Shown: positions 7,789-16,867 of the stretch, in pieces
How positions within the stretch are numbered: the first letter of the stretch is position 1
Layout: each line of letters begins with the position of its first letter
Origin: Dehalococcoidia bacterium
GTDB lineage: Bacteria; Chloroflexota; Dehalococcoidia; Lucifugimonadales; UBA6952
Assembly: GCA_022450525.1 (NCBI GenBank)
Contig: JAKUQA010000011.1
Location: 1 to 43,346 of the forward strand
DNA: 43,346 nucleotides
Reading direction: 5' to 3'
Made by a program: the position numbers and the translations under genes
The notes under the pieces: model-generated
Seen by the model: only the letters and a program-made list of their open reading frames with translations
Database searches by the model: none
Told to the model about the DNA's origin: nothing

Positions 7789-8672
7789 ATTTGAAGCATT
7801 TTATAATTATAGCTTTAAAAGGTATGGCTATGGGTGCTGCAGACTTAGTACCAGGTATATCAGGAGGTACAGTTGCCTTGATTACTGGTATTTACGAAAA
7901 TCTAATAAAATCCTTAAATAAAATAATTTCAGAAAACAGAAAATTATCTGATTTACTAGCTATATTAAAAAGTTCCGAATTTACATTTTTATTAAACCTA
8001 TTCATTGGAATTATTAGTGGTATTTTGGTATTTTCAAGGTTAATTGAATACTTATTTAACAATTATGAAATTCTGACATGGTCATTTATATCCGGACTAA
8101 TAATTTCAGCTATCATCTTACTGATACGAAGAATCAAATCATGGGATTTCACTAATATTTTATGTATTATTCTAGGCATAATCTTTGGTCAAATTATTAT
8201 CTCTGTACAAAACTTAGATACAACACATAATATCCCTATAATTTTCTTATCGGGATTTTTGGCTATATCTGCAATGTTATTACCAGGTATTTCTGGAAGC
8301 TATATATTGGTATTACTTGGGCAATATGCTTATATTATTACCTCATTAAATGACTTAAATATAACCGTAATTACAACATTTATATCTGGAGCAATTTTAG
8401 GATTGATTGTTTTTACAAAAATAATACATGCTATTATGAGGCGCTGGAATAAAAATACGATTGTCTTGATGACAGGGTTAATTATTGGAAGTATAACAAA
8501 ACTTTGGCCATGGAAAAATCATAATAACGAAAATATTTCACCTATGAGTTGGGAGAACATAAATAATACAGAGCATGAAATCTATTTATCAATATTCCTA
8601 TTTATATCTGCACTTTTATTGGGACTATTAATTTCAAATATTTCAATGAATATATCCAAGAAAGCACCCTAA
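7785..8672 (+). CDS. DUF368 membrane protein, polyprenyl-phosphate translocase family
   Basis: 295 residues, very hydrophobic with about eight or nine membrane segments. It carries the DUF368 hallmark PGISGGT near the N-terminus (LVPGISGGT, about 22-30) and a second copy LLPGISGSY in the middle, the two halves of an inverted repeat. Other members were recently shown to recycle undecaprenyl phosphate across the cytoplasmic membrane (PopT), so a role in envelope lipid-carrier recycling is the best guess. Its ATG overlaps the stop of the CoA-transferase. An envelope gene between a CoA-transferase and an MFS carrier is unexpected; co-expression may be incidental. Confidence 0.85.
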   Translation: MNLKHFIIIALKGMAMGAADLVPGISGGTVALITGIYENLIKSLNKIISENRKLSDLLAILKSSEFTFLLNLFIGIISGILVFSRLIEYLFNNYEILTWSFISGLIISAIILLIRRIKSWDFTNILCIILGIIFGQIIISVQNLDTTHNIPIIFLSGFLAISAMLLPGISGSYILVLLGQYAYIITSLNDLNITVITTFISGAILGLIVFTKIIHAIMRRWNKNTIVLMTGLIIGSITKLWPWKNHNNENISPMSWENINNTEHEIYLSIFLFISALLLGLLISNISMNISKKAP

Positions 8673-8677
8673 TAAAT

Positions 8678-9964
8678 ATGCAACAACTCTATAAATTTTT
8701 AAACTGGAAACCTAATACGTCTTTTTACTACGGATGGGTAGTTGTTGGTCTGACACTTCCTGCTACGTTCTGTGCTACAGGATTGGCTCAAATAGCTATA
8801 GCAGGTGCACAAGATTACATATATGAAGACATGGGGTGGTCAAGAAGCAGTATTGCTTTTGCAGCATCTGCAGGTACATGGATTGCTGGGTTATTAGCTC
8901 CTCTAATTGGTAGAATTACAGATAAGTATGGTGCTCGTTATCTTATGGTTTTTGGATTGTTAGTAGCTGCATGTTCGTTTTTTATTATTTCCTTTTCTCA
9001 TAATATCGTAATGTTTTATTCAGCTTATATAACTGGTCGTGCGATAAGTGGGCCAATATTAATCAATCTCACACCCCGTACAATTGTTGTGAATTTTTTT
9101 AGAAAAAAACGCAATATAATTCTTTCAACAACATCCACTTTTAGACCTATAAGTGGATCAATAATAATCCTTATGTTTGCTGCTTTTGCTAGTATTAATA
9201 TTGATTGGCGACAAACTTATATGGTTTTAGCATTTCTAACTCTCATAATTTTCCCTTTTATTTTGATTTTCCTCCGAAACAAACCTGAAGATATTGGATT
9301 ATTACCTGATGGTATTCCCTACGAACCTAATGATAAATCCTCTAACGAAGATCAAACTCCAGTATTGGATGATGAAAAAAGTTTTACACTAAAACAAGCA
9401 ACAAAAACTAAAACATTGTGGATTGTTACCGCAGCAATGTCACTTGGGTTAACTGGGCAATCAACTATTATGTTTAGCTTAGTACCATTTTTTGTTGAAT
9501 CTGGTATATCACAAACAAATGCAGCAGTCATTTTAAGTATAGGATCGTTTTTAGCCTTAGGAAATATAGGTTGGGGATATGTATCAACTTATATTGGATC
9601 CAAAAACAGTTTTATCATTTCTTTGATTATTGGTACTTGTGTTACCTACTATTTACTTTTAGTAAACACCTTGCCTGAAGCTTATATTTTTATTTTTATC
9701 TGGGGGCTTACTGCCAACTCAGCAGTAAATATGGGGCAAATGATAATAGCTGAATATTTTGGAAGAAAATGGTATGGCTCTATTTTAGGTGTAGTAGCGC
9801 CTATATCTACCATTTGTCTGGGCATGGGGCCATTTTTAGGAGCGTCGATTCGTGATTTAAGTAGCAATTACACACCCTTAATATATACAGTTATCGGGAT
9901 AAATATTACGGCACTTGTATTGTTATTTACCGTAAGAAAGCCTGAATATAAAGAATCTAAATAA
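8678..9964 (+). CDS. MFS transporter, monocarboxylate/oxalate-type
   Basis: 428 residues with about 12 membrane segments in two halves split by a polar loop near residues 205-245. The FYYGWVVVG start, the GRITDKYGAR loop between helices 2 and 3, and the overall length match the MFS branch that includes oxalate:formate and monocarboxylate carriers. It would bring an organic acid into the cell, a sensible partner for the two CoA-transferases upstream that could activate it. Start 5 bases after the DUF368 stop, without a clear SD. Substrate is inferred from context only. It converges on dapF with three bases between the stops. Confidence 0.85.
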   Translation: MQQLYKFLNWKPNTSFYYGWVVVGLTLPATFCATGLAQIAIAGAQDYIYEDMGWSRSSIAFAASAGTWIAGLLAPLIGRITDKYGARYLMVFGLLVAACSFFIISFSHNIVMFYSAYITGRAISGPILINLTPRTIVVNFFRKKRNIILSTTSTFRPISGSIIILMFAAFASINIDWRQTYMVLAFLTLIIFPFILIFLRNKPEDIGLLPDGIPYEPNDKSSNEDQTPVLDDEKSFTLKQATKTKTLWIVTAAMSLGLTGQSTIMFSLVPFFVESGISQTNAAVILSIGSFLALGNIGWGYVSTYIGSKNSFIISLIIGTCVTYYLLLVNTLPEAYIFIFIWGLTANSAVNMGQMIIAEYFGRKWYGSILGVVAPISTICLGMGPFLGASIRDLSSNYTPLIYTVIGINITALVLLFTVRKPEYKESK

Positions 9965-9967
9965 TGG

Positions 9968-10831
9968 TTATTGGCTGACTATCAAAAATGAATCAAAAAC
10001 GAGTTCGGCAGGACCTTCCATAAATACTGATTGCCCCTTACCTTCCCATTTCATATTTAACTTACCACCAGGCATATATAGGTCAATATTATTATCAGTA
10101 AATCCTCTATCTTTGGATATTGCTTGTATTGCACAAGCACCAGTACCACATGCAAGAGTTAATCCAGCTCCTCGTTCCCATGATCTTGCCTTAATTTTTG
10201 TTTTATCCAACACATTTACTATATGGAAATTAATCCTTTCAGGAAAAAGATCTAAGTTTTCTACTATCGGACCTAGCGTATCTAAAGGGAAATTATCAAC
10301 ATCATCCTCAATAAATGCGACTGCATGAGGGTTTCCCATAGATACACAAGAAATTTGTATTTCTTGATCATTTACAGAAATTTTATGATCAATAATCTTA
10401 GGAAGACTTAATAATGCAGATGAGGCAGGTAGTTTGTCTGGTGAAAAAAGAGGCTCTCCCATTGATACGTTTACGGTATCGATCAATCCATTAGAGTTTT
10501 TATGTGGATACACTGTTAAAACACCTGCAAGAGTTTCAATAAATAATCCATTTTGTTGATATTCGACTATTTCATTTTCAATTATATATTTCGTAAAACA
10601 ACGGATACCATTACCACACATTTGTGCTTCGGAACCATCTGGATTATACATACTCATTTTAACAGGTGCTTTATTGGAGTTTTTTACAACTAATAAACCA
10701 TCAGCTCCAACACTAAACTTTCTCTCACAATACTTTAAAGCTATATTTGACCAATCGAGGTCCAATTCACGACCATCAACAACAATATAGTCGTTGCCGC
10801 AACCATGCATTTTACTGAAAGATAGTTCCAT
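9968..10831 (-). CDS. dapF: Diaminopimelate epimerase
   Basis: 287 residues. Interconverts LL- and meso-diaminopimelate for lysine and, where present, peptidoglycan. MHGCGNDYIVVD at the N-terminus, NPDGSEAQMCGNGIRC with catalytic Cys72, and ACGTGACA with Cys228 give the complete two-cysteine active site. The ATG overlaps the TAA of the CoA-binding protein gene by one base (TAATG), so translation is coupled. No other lysine-pathway gene is in the window. Confidence 0.97.
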   Translation of the reverse strand: MELSFSKMHGCGNDYIVVDGRELDLDWSNIALKYCERKFSVGADGLLVVKNSNKAPVKMSMYNPDGSEAQMCGNGIRCFTKYIIENEIVEYQQNGLFIETLAGVLTVYPHKNSNGLIDTVNVSMGEPLFSPDKLPASSALLSLPKIIDHKISVNDQEIQISCVSMGNPHAVAFIEDDVDNFPLDTLGPIVENLDLFPERINFHIVNVLDKTKIKARSWERGAGLTLACGTGACAIQAISKDRGFTDNNIDLYMPGGKLNMKWEGKGQSVFMEGPAELVFDSFLIVSQ

Positions 10832-11247
10832 TATTTTTCCTTTTTTAAACCATCTGGGAAATGGTCATTTATAGCACAATGAATACAACGGTTAGAAATA
10901 ACATCAATATTATTATCAAGAAGTTTTGAAGCAGATTCTTCATGTTCTACTCCTTCTTGCATCCAAACTGCAGAAGCATTTATTCTTATAGCAGCCTCTG
11001 TAATTTCTGGAACTGCGTCAGATCTTCTAAAAACACTAACAATATCTATTTCTTGGGTAATGCTATCAAGATCGGGTACGCATGGTATGCCATGAACACT
11101 TTCTTCCATTGGATTGACCGGAATAATAGTATAACCACAATTTATCAAGAAGTTTGGTGCTATATTACCAGGCCGTTTCTCTTTGGAAGTGGCACCTACA
11201 ACTGCTATAATCTGACTTTGCTCCAAAATCTCTTTTTCACTCCTCAT
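10831..11247 (-). CDS. CoA-binding domain protein (YccU-like)
   Basis: 138 residues from the ATG at 11245-11247, with a G-run at 11252-11257 as SD; a TTG four codons upstream is less likely. A Rossmann CoA-binding domain fills the protein: IIAVVGATSKEKRPGN, YTIIPVNP, and AVWMQEGVEHEE near the end of the domain, with a C-terminal NRCIHC. These stand-alone domains bind CoA and their cellular role is not settled. Coupled to dapF by a one-base overlap. Confidence 0.85.
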   Translation of the reverse strand: MRSEKEILEQSQIIAVVGATSKEKRPGNIAPNFLINCGYTIIPVNPMEESVHGIPCVPDLDSITQEIDIVSVFRRSDAVPEITEAAIRINASAVWMQEGVEHEESASKLLDNNIDVISNRCIHCAINDHFPDGLKKEK

Positions 11248-11296
11248 AATACCCCCCAAAACAACAATTTATAGTAAAACCCGCCGTTTTGCAGGC

Positions 11297-11325
11297 ATTA
11301 TACCATCAAAAGAAAGATAAATAAA
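11297..11325 (-). promoter_or_regulatory. Possible promoter of the CoA-binding protein/dapF pair
   Basis: Minus-strand TATAAT at 11297-11302 with a poor -35 (TTTATT, 11320-11325) at 17 bases. It lies 50 bases before the ATG, in the 120-base gap after miaA. The -10 is convincing and the -35 is not. Confidence 0.4.
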
Positions 11326-11367
11326 AATCACCCTATTATCGTATTTATTTTGCTTTAATTTTTCTGT

Positions 11368-12318
11368 TTAATTATGTAAAATAAAAGGTTCTATTAATCC
11401 TTTAATTTCCTGTTCGTAGTTACATTGAGATGTAATTGTATCGAACCAATGAATTCTAGTATCAGAAATACGAAACCAGTTATACTGGCTTCTAATAAAT
11501 CGGTGTGTATTTATTTTAATCTTTTCAGTTGCATCGTTAATTGAAACTTCCCCACTAATATACCGATATATTTCATCATATCCAAGGCTACTCATAGAAG
11601 AATAAGTTAAATCAAGGTTATTATTTTTTAAAAGTCTAACTTCTTCAATCCAACCTTCAAGTAACATTTGATCTATTCTGCTATCTACATTTCTATACAA
11701 AATTGTACGATCTTTGGTTAAACCAATAATAAAAGGATCATATAAAACGGGATCTTTGCTGCGCAATTCAGACCATTTTTTATTACCTGTAATACCTACT
11801 TCCAAAGCACGTATTACCCGCCTAATATTTCTAGAATCAATAATTTTTGTTGCTTCAACATCTATAGATTTAAGTTCCTCGAAAAGGTGTTCTGCTCCAT
11901 ATTCATTCGCAATTTGTTCGAATTTTTTCCGAAGTTCTGGATTAGGAGGCACTGATGGTATAGTCCAGTTTTCAATTAAACTCCAAAAATATTGGCCAGT
12001 ACCACCTACAAGTAAAGGAGTTTTCCCCCTTGAAATAATATCTTCTATTGAAGCTTTAGCCGATTGAAGAAAATCTGTAATGCTAAAGTCATCAATAGGA
12101 TCAACAATGTTTATAAGATGGTGTGGAATTGTATTTAATAAATACGGTTTTGGCTTAGCAGTACCTATATCCATATTTCTATAAATTTGCCTACTATCAA
12201 TACTTACAATTTCACTATCAATATATCTTATGATCTGTTCACTTAGAGCAGTTTTACCAATACCAGTTGGTCCAACAATAGCAATTAACTTTGGTAGTAT
12301 TCTACTATTCGATTCCAT
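11368..12318 (-). CDS. miaA: tRNA dimethylallyltransferase
   Basis: 316 residues from the ATG at 12316-12318, which has AGG at a normal distance; a TTG two codons upstream is a weaker choice. Adds a dimethylallyl group to A37 of tRNAs reading UNN codons. Walker A GPTGIGKT is near the N-terminus, followed by DSRQIYRNMDIGTAKP and GGTGQYFWSLIENW, all typical of MiaA. It is the last gene of the tsaC-pgk-gpmA-tpiA cluster, 14 bases after tpiA. With tsaC, the cluster holds enzymes for both the A37 isopentenyl and threonylcarbamoyl modifications. Confidence 0.95.
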   Translation of the reverse strand: MESNSRILPKLIAIVGPTGIGKTALSEQIIRYIDSEIVSIDSRQIYRNMDIGTAKPKPYLLNTIPHHLINIVDPIDDFSITDFLQSAKASIEDIISRGKTPLLVGGTGQYFWSLIENWTIPSVPPNPELRKKFEQIANEYGAEHLFEELKSIDVEATKIIDSRNIRRVIRALEVGITGNKKWSELRSKDPVLYDPFIIGLTKDRTILYRNVDSRIDQMLLEGWIEEVRLLKNNNLDLTYSSMSSLGYDEIYRYISGEVSINDATEKIKINTHRFIRSQYNWFRISDTRIHWFDTITSQCNYEQEIKGLIEPFILHN

Positions 12319-12332
12319 AGGCAACCTAACAA

Positions 12333-13085
12333 TTACAAAGTATCAATTGTTTGAATAATAGAAAGAAATTGTTCTGAACTCAGACTTGCTGATCCGATTA
12401 AAGCTCCATCAATACAATCCTGGTTTAGAAAATCTTTAATATTTTCTTTAGTTACACTACCACCATAGAGAATAGGAGTGGTAATGTCTTTTTCCGTTTT
12501 ATTGAAATGTTCCATTAATAAGATTTTTATTTTACTACATGCCTCATTTGCCTGTTCTGGGGAGGCTGAAATACCAGTGCCTATAGCCCATAACGGTTCA
12601 TAGGCTATGACTAAATTGTCAAAACTTTTTACACCCGTCAGAGAGGATTCTAACATTTCCTTCAAAATTGAATCCAATTTACCTTCATTTCTTTGATCAA
12701 TATTTTCACCAATACATATAATTGGTGTTAATTTGCTACCCAATGCTTTTAATATTTTCATATTTACAATATCATTCGTCTCTCCATAGATTATTCTTCT
12801 TTCTGAATGTCCAAGAATAACGTACTCACAATAAGGAGATATCATATCTACTGAAATTTCGCCTGTATGAGCTCCAGGAGCCTCATGAGACATATTTTGA
12901 GAACCAAGCATAATAGAAGAATTCTCTAATACTTCTGCAGCTGGTACTATTGAAGTGTATGGAGGACAAATAACCACATTTATATTTGAAGTCTGTTGAA
13001 TCGCATTATTAATCTCAGTAATCAATTTAAGAGATTCTTGATTGGTTTTATTCATTTTCCAATTAGCAACAATTAAATAAGACAA
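12333..13085 (-). CDS. tpiA: Triosephosphate isomerase
   Basis: 250 residues. Interconverts dihydroxyacetone phosphate and glyceraldehyde 3-phosphate. VANWKMNKT at the N-terminus, GHSERR with the electrophilic His, AYEPLWAIGTG with the catalytic Glu, and GGSV phosphate-binding loop are all present. The start is TTG at 13083-13085, supported by GGAGG seven bases upstream. That GGAGG forms the loop of a 7-bp hairpin. Follows gpmA by 21 bases. Confidence 0.97.
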   Translation of the reverse strand: MSYLIVANWKMNKTNQESLKLITEINNAIQQTSNINVVICPPYTSIVPAAEVLENSSIMLGSQNMSHEAPGAHTGEISVDMISPYCEYVILGHSERRIIYGETNDIVNMKILKALGSKLTPIICIGENIDQRNEGKLDSILKEMLESSLTGVKSFDNLVIAYEPLWAIGTGISASPEQANEACSKIKILLMEHFNKTEKDITTPILYGGSVTKENIKDFLNQDCIDGALIGSASLSSEQFLSIIQTIDTL

Positions 13086-13104
13086 ACCAGAACCTCCTTC
13101 TGGT
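13086..13104 (-). promoter_or_regulatory. Hairpin presenting the tpiA Shine-Dalgarno sequence in its loop
   Basis: Minus strand reads ACCAGAA-GGAGG-TTCTGGT, then the TTG start. The two 7-base arms (13098-13104 and 13086-13092) are perfectly complementary and the five-base loop (13093-13097) is exactly the SD. It occupies almost all of the gpmA-tpiA gap. It may keep the site exposed or serve as a protein or RNA target; it could also be chance. Confidence 0.65.
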
Positions 13105-13106
13105 AT

Positions 13107-13844
13107 TTAATTCTTTTTCTTGGCTTGATTTGCGACTGCGTTAGTTCTATTAGCTATATCTTCTGGGTCTCCAAGATAATAATGATTCATTGGTTGTAGA
13201 TCATTATCAAATTCATAAATTAGAGGTATTCCAGTTGGAATATTAAACTCATTTATTTCCTCATCAGACATATTATCAATAAATTTAACCAAAGCTCGGC
13301 AACTATTACCATGAGCTACCAACAAAACATTTTTACCCGCTTCTAAATCTTTCTTTATTGATTTTTCCCAAACAGGTATAACTCTTTCCAGAGTATCTTT
13401 TAATGATTCTGTACGGGGTATATTTAATCCTTTATAACGTCTGTCAGATTCAAAACTTCGAGGATCGTCAGGATTTAATTCATCAGGTCTAACAGTATAA
13501 CTTCTTCGCCACATTTGGACTTGTTCAATACCATATTTCTCAGCTGTTTCAACTTTATTCAAGCCAATTAAGTCTCCATAATGACGTTCGTTTAACCTCC
13601 AAGATCTATTTACGGGTAGCCACATTAAGTCCATATCATCCATAATAACCCATAAGGTCCTTATAGCTCTTTTTAAAACTGACGTATAGGCAACATCAAA
13701 CTGAATACCGCTTGATAACAACTCATTTGCTGCAAGCTTCGCTTCTGACACACCTTCCTCGCTTAAATCAACATCAATCCAACCTGTAAACCGATTTTCA
13801 AGATTCCATTTGCTTTGACCATGTCTAACAATTGCTAAAGGCAC
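13107..13844 (-). CDS. gpmA: 2,3-bisphosphoglycerate-dependent phosphoglycerate mutase
   Basis: 245 residues, the usual size for the cofactor-dependent enzyme. [16 protein letters not shown] with the phospho-accepting His, [13 protein letters not shown], and [12 protein letters not shown] are diagnostic. Converts 3- to 2-phosphoglycerate. Start is GTG at 13842-13844 with GAGGAGA upstream. Placed between pgk and tpiA in a lower-glycolysis operon, with 23 bases from pgk. Confidence 0.96.
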   Translation of the reverse strand: MPLAIVRHGQSKWNLENRFTGWIDVDLSEEGVSEAKLAANELLSSGIQFDVAYTSVLKRAIRTLWVIMDDMDLMWLPVNRSWRLNERHYGDLIGLNKVETAEKYGIEQVQMWRRSYTVRPDELNPDDPRSFESDRRYKGLNIPRTESLKDTLERVIPVWEKSIKKDLEAGKNVLLVAHGNSCRALVKFIDNMSDEEINEFNIPTGIPLIYEFDNDLQPMNHYYLGDPEDIANRTNAVANQAKKKN

Positions 13845-13867
13845 TTCTTTCTCCTCATACTTATAAA

Positions 13868-15070
13868 CTATAAATCCACTACATCAATTTCTGGTATTTT
13901 TGATACCCCTATTAAATCTTTACCTTCAAGAAATTCCAGAGAGGCACCACCTCCTGTAGATATATGAGTTACAGCATTAACTAGCCCCAATTTATTAATT
14001 GCTTCAGCAGTTGAGCCGCCACCAACTATACTTGTAACATTTTTTATGTTTGCAACAGCTTCTGCAAGCCCTCTTGTTCCATTAGAAAACTGTTCAAATT
14101 CAAAGACTCCCATGGGACCATTCCAAACAATTGTTCTACAATTATTTAATTTAGATATAAACAACTTTAGAGTTTCTGGGCCAATATCCATTACAAATCC
14201 TTTATCCTTTAATTCAGTTAAGGATATTATTTTATAATTACTATCAACGCCAAAGGATTCAGAAACCACTACATCAGTAGGTAATATGACTTCAGTATTA
14301 TTTTCTTTAGCCAATTCTAAAATTGATTTTGCAATATTTACACTTTCCTCATCAATATTACCCTCTCCTACCGAATATCCCAGAGCAGATAAAAATATCA
14401 TGGCCATACCACCACCAACTACAAGCAAATCTAATTTCTCAAACATATTTTGTAACAAATTTATTTTATCTGCTATTTTTGCGCCACCCATGATCGCAGC
14501 CATAGGTCTTGCAGGATCATCCAAAGCAGCACTTAAGTTTCTTAATTCTTTTTCCATTTGGAAACCAGCGTAGCTAGGGAGAAAATCAGCTATTCCACTT
14601 ATCGAAGCATGATCACGGTGGGAGGTACTAAATGCATCATTAACATAAATGTCTGCCAAGGATGCAAGTGATCTACAAAATGCTATTTCATTTGCTTCTT
14701 CTGCTCCATGAAATCTAACATTTTCTAAAACCATAACATCTCTTGGTGCCATTTCATTGGCAGCTTCACGAACGACATCTCCAATTGTTTCCCGTACATA
14801 TATTGTTTCTTGCCCCAGTAAAGCATTTAATCGTTTTGCTACGGGGAACATACGCATCTCTTTTACAACTTTTCCTTTGGGTCGATCAAAATGAGAACAC
14901 AAAATTATTTTACAATTGTTTTGTTGCAAATAACGGATGGTAGGAAGAGAAGCAAAGATACGAGTATCATCAGATATTTGTCCTGTTAAAGGATCTAAGG
15001 GAACATTAAAATCCACTCTCACTAAGACAGTTTTATCACTACAATCGGCATCTCTGATAGTACGTTTCAT
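13868..15070 (-). CDS. pgk: Phosphoglycerate kinase
   Basis: 400 residues. VRVDFNVPL at the N-terminus, [22 protein letters not shown], the GGAKIADKI segment, and the C-terminal [13 protein letters not shown] nucleotide region are all in order. Transfers phosphate from 1,3-bisphosphoglycerate to ADP. ATG with GAGGAA SD. Lies between the polyprenyl-synthetase homologue (23-base gap) and gpmA. No gap gene is in the window, so the usual gapA-pgk neighbourhood is not seen here. Confidence 0.97.
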   Translation of the reverse strand: MKRTIRDADCSDKTVLVRVDFNVPLDPLTGQISDDTRIFASLPTIRYLQQNNCKIILCSHFDRPKGKVVKEMRMFPVAKRLNALLGQETIYVRETIGDVVREAANEMAPRDVMVLENVRFHGAEEANEIAFCRSLASLADIYVNDAFSTSHRDHASISGIADFLPSYAGFQMEKELRNLSAALDDPARPMAAIMGGAKIADKINLLQNMFEKLDLLVVGGGMAMIFLSALGYSVGEGNIDEESVNIAKSILELAKENNTEVILPTDVVVSESFGVDSNYKIISLTELKDKGFVMDIGPETLKLFISKLNNCRTIVWNGPMGVFEFEQFSNGTRGLAEAVANIKNVTSIVGGGSTAEAINKLGLVNAVTHISTGGGASLEFLEGKDLIGVSKIPEIDVVDL

Positions 15071-15093
15071 TAATAATTCCTCACAAGAATTTT

Positions 15094-16116
15094 TTATTGC
15101 GGATCAAGACATATATATTTTATAAAAGCTAGTAAATCACTTTCAACACTTAAACTTAAACCTAGTTGTGAAAATCCATCAATAATTAGATCGAAATATT
15201 CATTTATATATTTTTGAGATTTGTTTTTGATATCTAAAGATGTTAGTAGATCGGTAATTTTCTCCACATCCTCTTCAGAAATCACACGTTGATAAAAAAG
15301 ATTTGCCAATTCACGTTTTTGACTTACATCTGATTCGGAAAATGCCATGACAATTGGGAAAGTTTTCTTCTTATTCAATAAATCTAAGCTATTATGATCC
15401 AAAGTATTTGATGCAGGCCATATTGAATTGATATCAGATGTAATTTGACTAGCATATGCGATATTTTGAGCTAAGGAGGTAATTATTGTAGCGTGTTGGC
15501 GTAAAATATCAGTACCACATAAAGCTAATTGAAAAGCGCACTCAAATAATGATGCGATTTTTTTTTGTACCATAATAAAATAATCATTTACAAAAAAATC
15601 TATCTTCTCAAGTGAGGATAACTCTTCATGAATACCCTCACATAATAGCAAGCTGGAATTCTCTAAAAACTTTAATCTTTCATAAAGATTTTCTTTGGAA
15701 GATGCGGAGGTTGAATTTACAAGTGCGAGCCTTGCCATAGCATGTAATCCATCACCAACATTGATTGCTTGAGCAGGCCCATGTAATGCCCACAAAGTAG
15801 GTCGATTATTTCTATATTGAACGCCTTCACCGATATCTATATGAACTTCAGTAAACAGTTTTAATAATTCCAAGGAAACAGAATTAGAAACATCAAATTC
15901 TAATGAATTACTAGCTGATTCAGAAATCAAAAGAGCTAAAATACCTAACTTCCAAATACGGTTATTTTCTATACCAAATGTACTTTCACCTAGTTCGTCT
16001 CTTAATCCTACCTGGTACTCCATTATTCGATAAATAGACGCTTCTCTATCAGAAAAAATATTCTGCATAGATTTAGAAATTGATGAATTATGCTTGGCAA
16101 TATTATCAGTAATCAT
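15094..16116 (-). CDS. Polyprenyl-synthetase family protein with eroded Asp motifs
   Basis: 340 residues of trans-prenyltransferase fold. The segment NNRPTLWALHGPAQAINVGDGLHAMARLAL (residues about 103-132) is the family's RxGxPT...AIxxGD block and fits the Chloroflexi-type branch. The two Asp-rich metal motifs are incomplete: the first (usually DDxxD) reads IDIGE at 93-97 and the second reads SDINS at 227-231. Normal enzymes chain-elongate isoprenoids with Mg2+ held by these motifs. It may have altered chemistry or be a non-catalytic partner. It sits in a glycolysis operon after tsaC (18-base gap). The SD is weak. Confidence 0.75.
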   Translation of the reverse strand: MITDNIAKHNSSISKSMQNIFSDREASIYRIMEYQVGLRDELGESTFGIENNRIWKLGILALLISESASNSLEFDVSNSVSLELLKLFTEVHIDIGEGVQYRNNRPTLWALHGPAQAINVGDGLHAMARLALVNSTSASSKENLYERLKFLENSSLLLCEGIHEELSSLEKIDFFVNDYFIMVQKKIASLFECAFQLALCGTDILRQHATIITSLAQNIAYASQITSDINSIWPASNTLDHNSLDLLNKKKTFPIVMAFSESDVSQKRELANLFYQRVISEEDVEKITDLLTSLDIKNKSQKYINEYFDLIIDGFSQLGLSLSVESDLLAFIKYICLDPQ

Positions 16117-16134
16117 ATTTTCTTTTTCATTGTA

Positions 16135-16743
16135 CTAATAAGATCTATTATATACCTTTTCGATAGTTTCAAAAGGAATTGCACCCTGTCGTAATAAATT
16201 CAATTTATTGTTAGTAAATTCAATGATTGTAGATGGTTCACCCTGAGTAATATTTTCTGAAGTTGGAAAAACGTAATCTACTAGTCCATTAAAATTATTT
16301 TGAGCCTCATCATAGTTACCCACAGGTGTCATTCCTGTAAAATTAGCACTTGTTCCTGTAATTGGTCTACCAAGTCGCGCTGCAATACCGCGAGGAACAT
16401 CATGATTAGGAATTCTTAGTGCTACTCCAGAATGACCGCCAGAAACAAATTCAGATATTGAATTGTTCTTTGGCATTACTATTGTTAAAGCTCCCGGCCA
16501 AAAGTGCTCGCACAAATTTATAACGTCATCTGGCGGTGTATCTGTTACTAATTTTAACTGATCCACATTGGCTAATAAAAGTGGAATTCCTGCATTTTCT
16601 GAACGAGATTTTAAATTTATCAATTTTTGTAATGCTAAGTCATTTTTGTAGTCAACAGATAACCCAAACTGAGTATCAGTTGGTAAACAAACAATACCCC
16701 CAGATTCAATTATCTTAACTGCCTGATTAATTTCATCTTCCAT
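16135..16743 (-). CDS. tsaC: L-threonylcarbamoyladenylate synthase
   Basis: 202 residues, one YrdC/Sua5 domain without the C-terminal Sua5 extension. GGIVCLPTDTQFGLSVD, FWPGALTIVMP, and GTSANFTG carry the ATP, bicarbonate and threonine site. Makes threonylcarbamoyl-AMP for the t6A modification of tRNA. ATG with SD AGGATAA. First gene of the minus-strand cluster, divergent from guaA. The short YciO branch is the only alternative. Confidence 0.9.
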   Translation of the reverse strand: MEDEINQAVKIIESGGIVCLPTDTQFGLSVDYKNDLALQKLINLKSRSENAGIPLLLANVDQLKLVTDTPPDDVINLCEHFWPGALTIVMPKNNSISEFVSGGHSGVALRIPNHDVPRGIAARLGRPITGTSANFTGMTPVGNYDEAQNNFNGLVDYVFPTSENITQGEPSTIIEFTNNKLNLLRQGAIPFETIEKVYNRSY

Positions 16744-16789
16744 ATAATTATCCTGTTTTTTATATTAAAAATTAGTGTAAATATAGTGC

Positions 16790-16818
16790 TTGACTGAGTA
16801 TAGCATAAATGCTAATCT
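16790..16818 (+). promoter_or_regulatory. Probable guaA promoter
   Basis: TTGACT (16790-16795), 17 bases, TAATCT (16813-16818). It would start transcription near 16825 and leave about 43 bases of leader before the ATG at 16868. The -35 overlaps an in-frame TTG that would otherwise extend GuaA, which argues against that upstream start. Confidence 0.5.
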
Positions 16819-16867
16819 CGAAAACAATTACAATTTGTGTAACCACTTTGGAAACTATCACGATAAT

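Noticed and set aside
16790-16867. TTG start extending GuaA by 26 residues
   Set aside because: The TTG is the -35 of a plausible promoter, the ATG at 16868 gives the normal length, and the extension has no homology I know.
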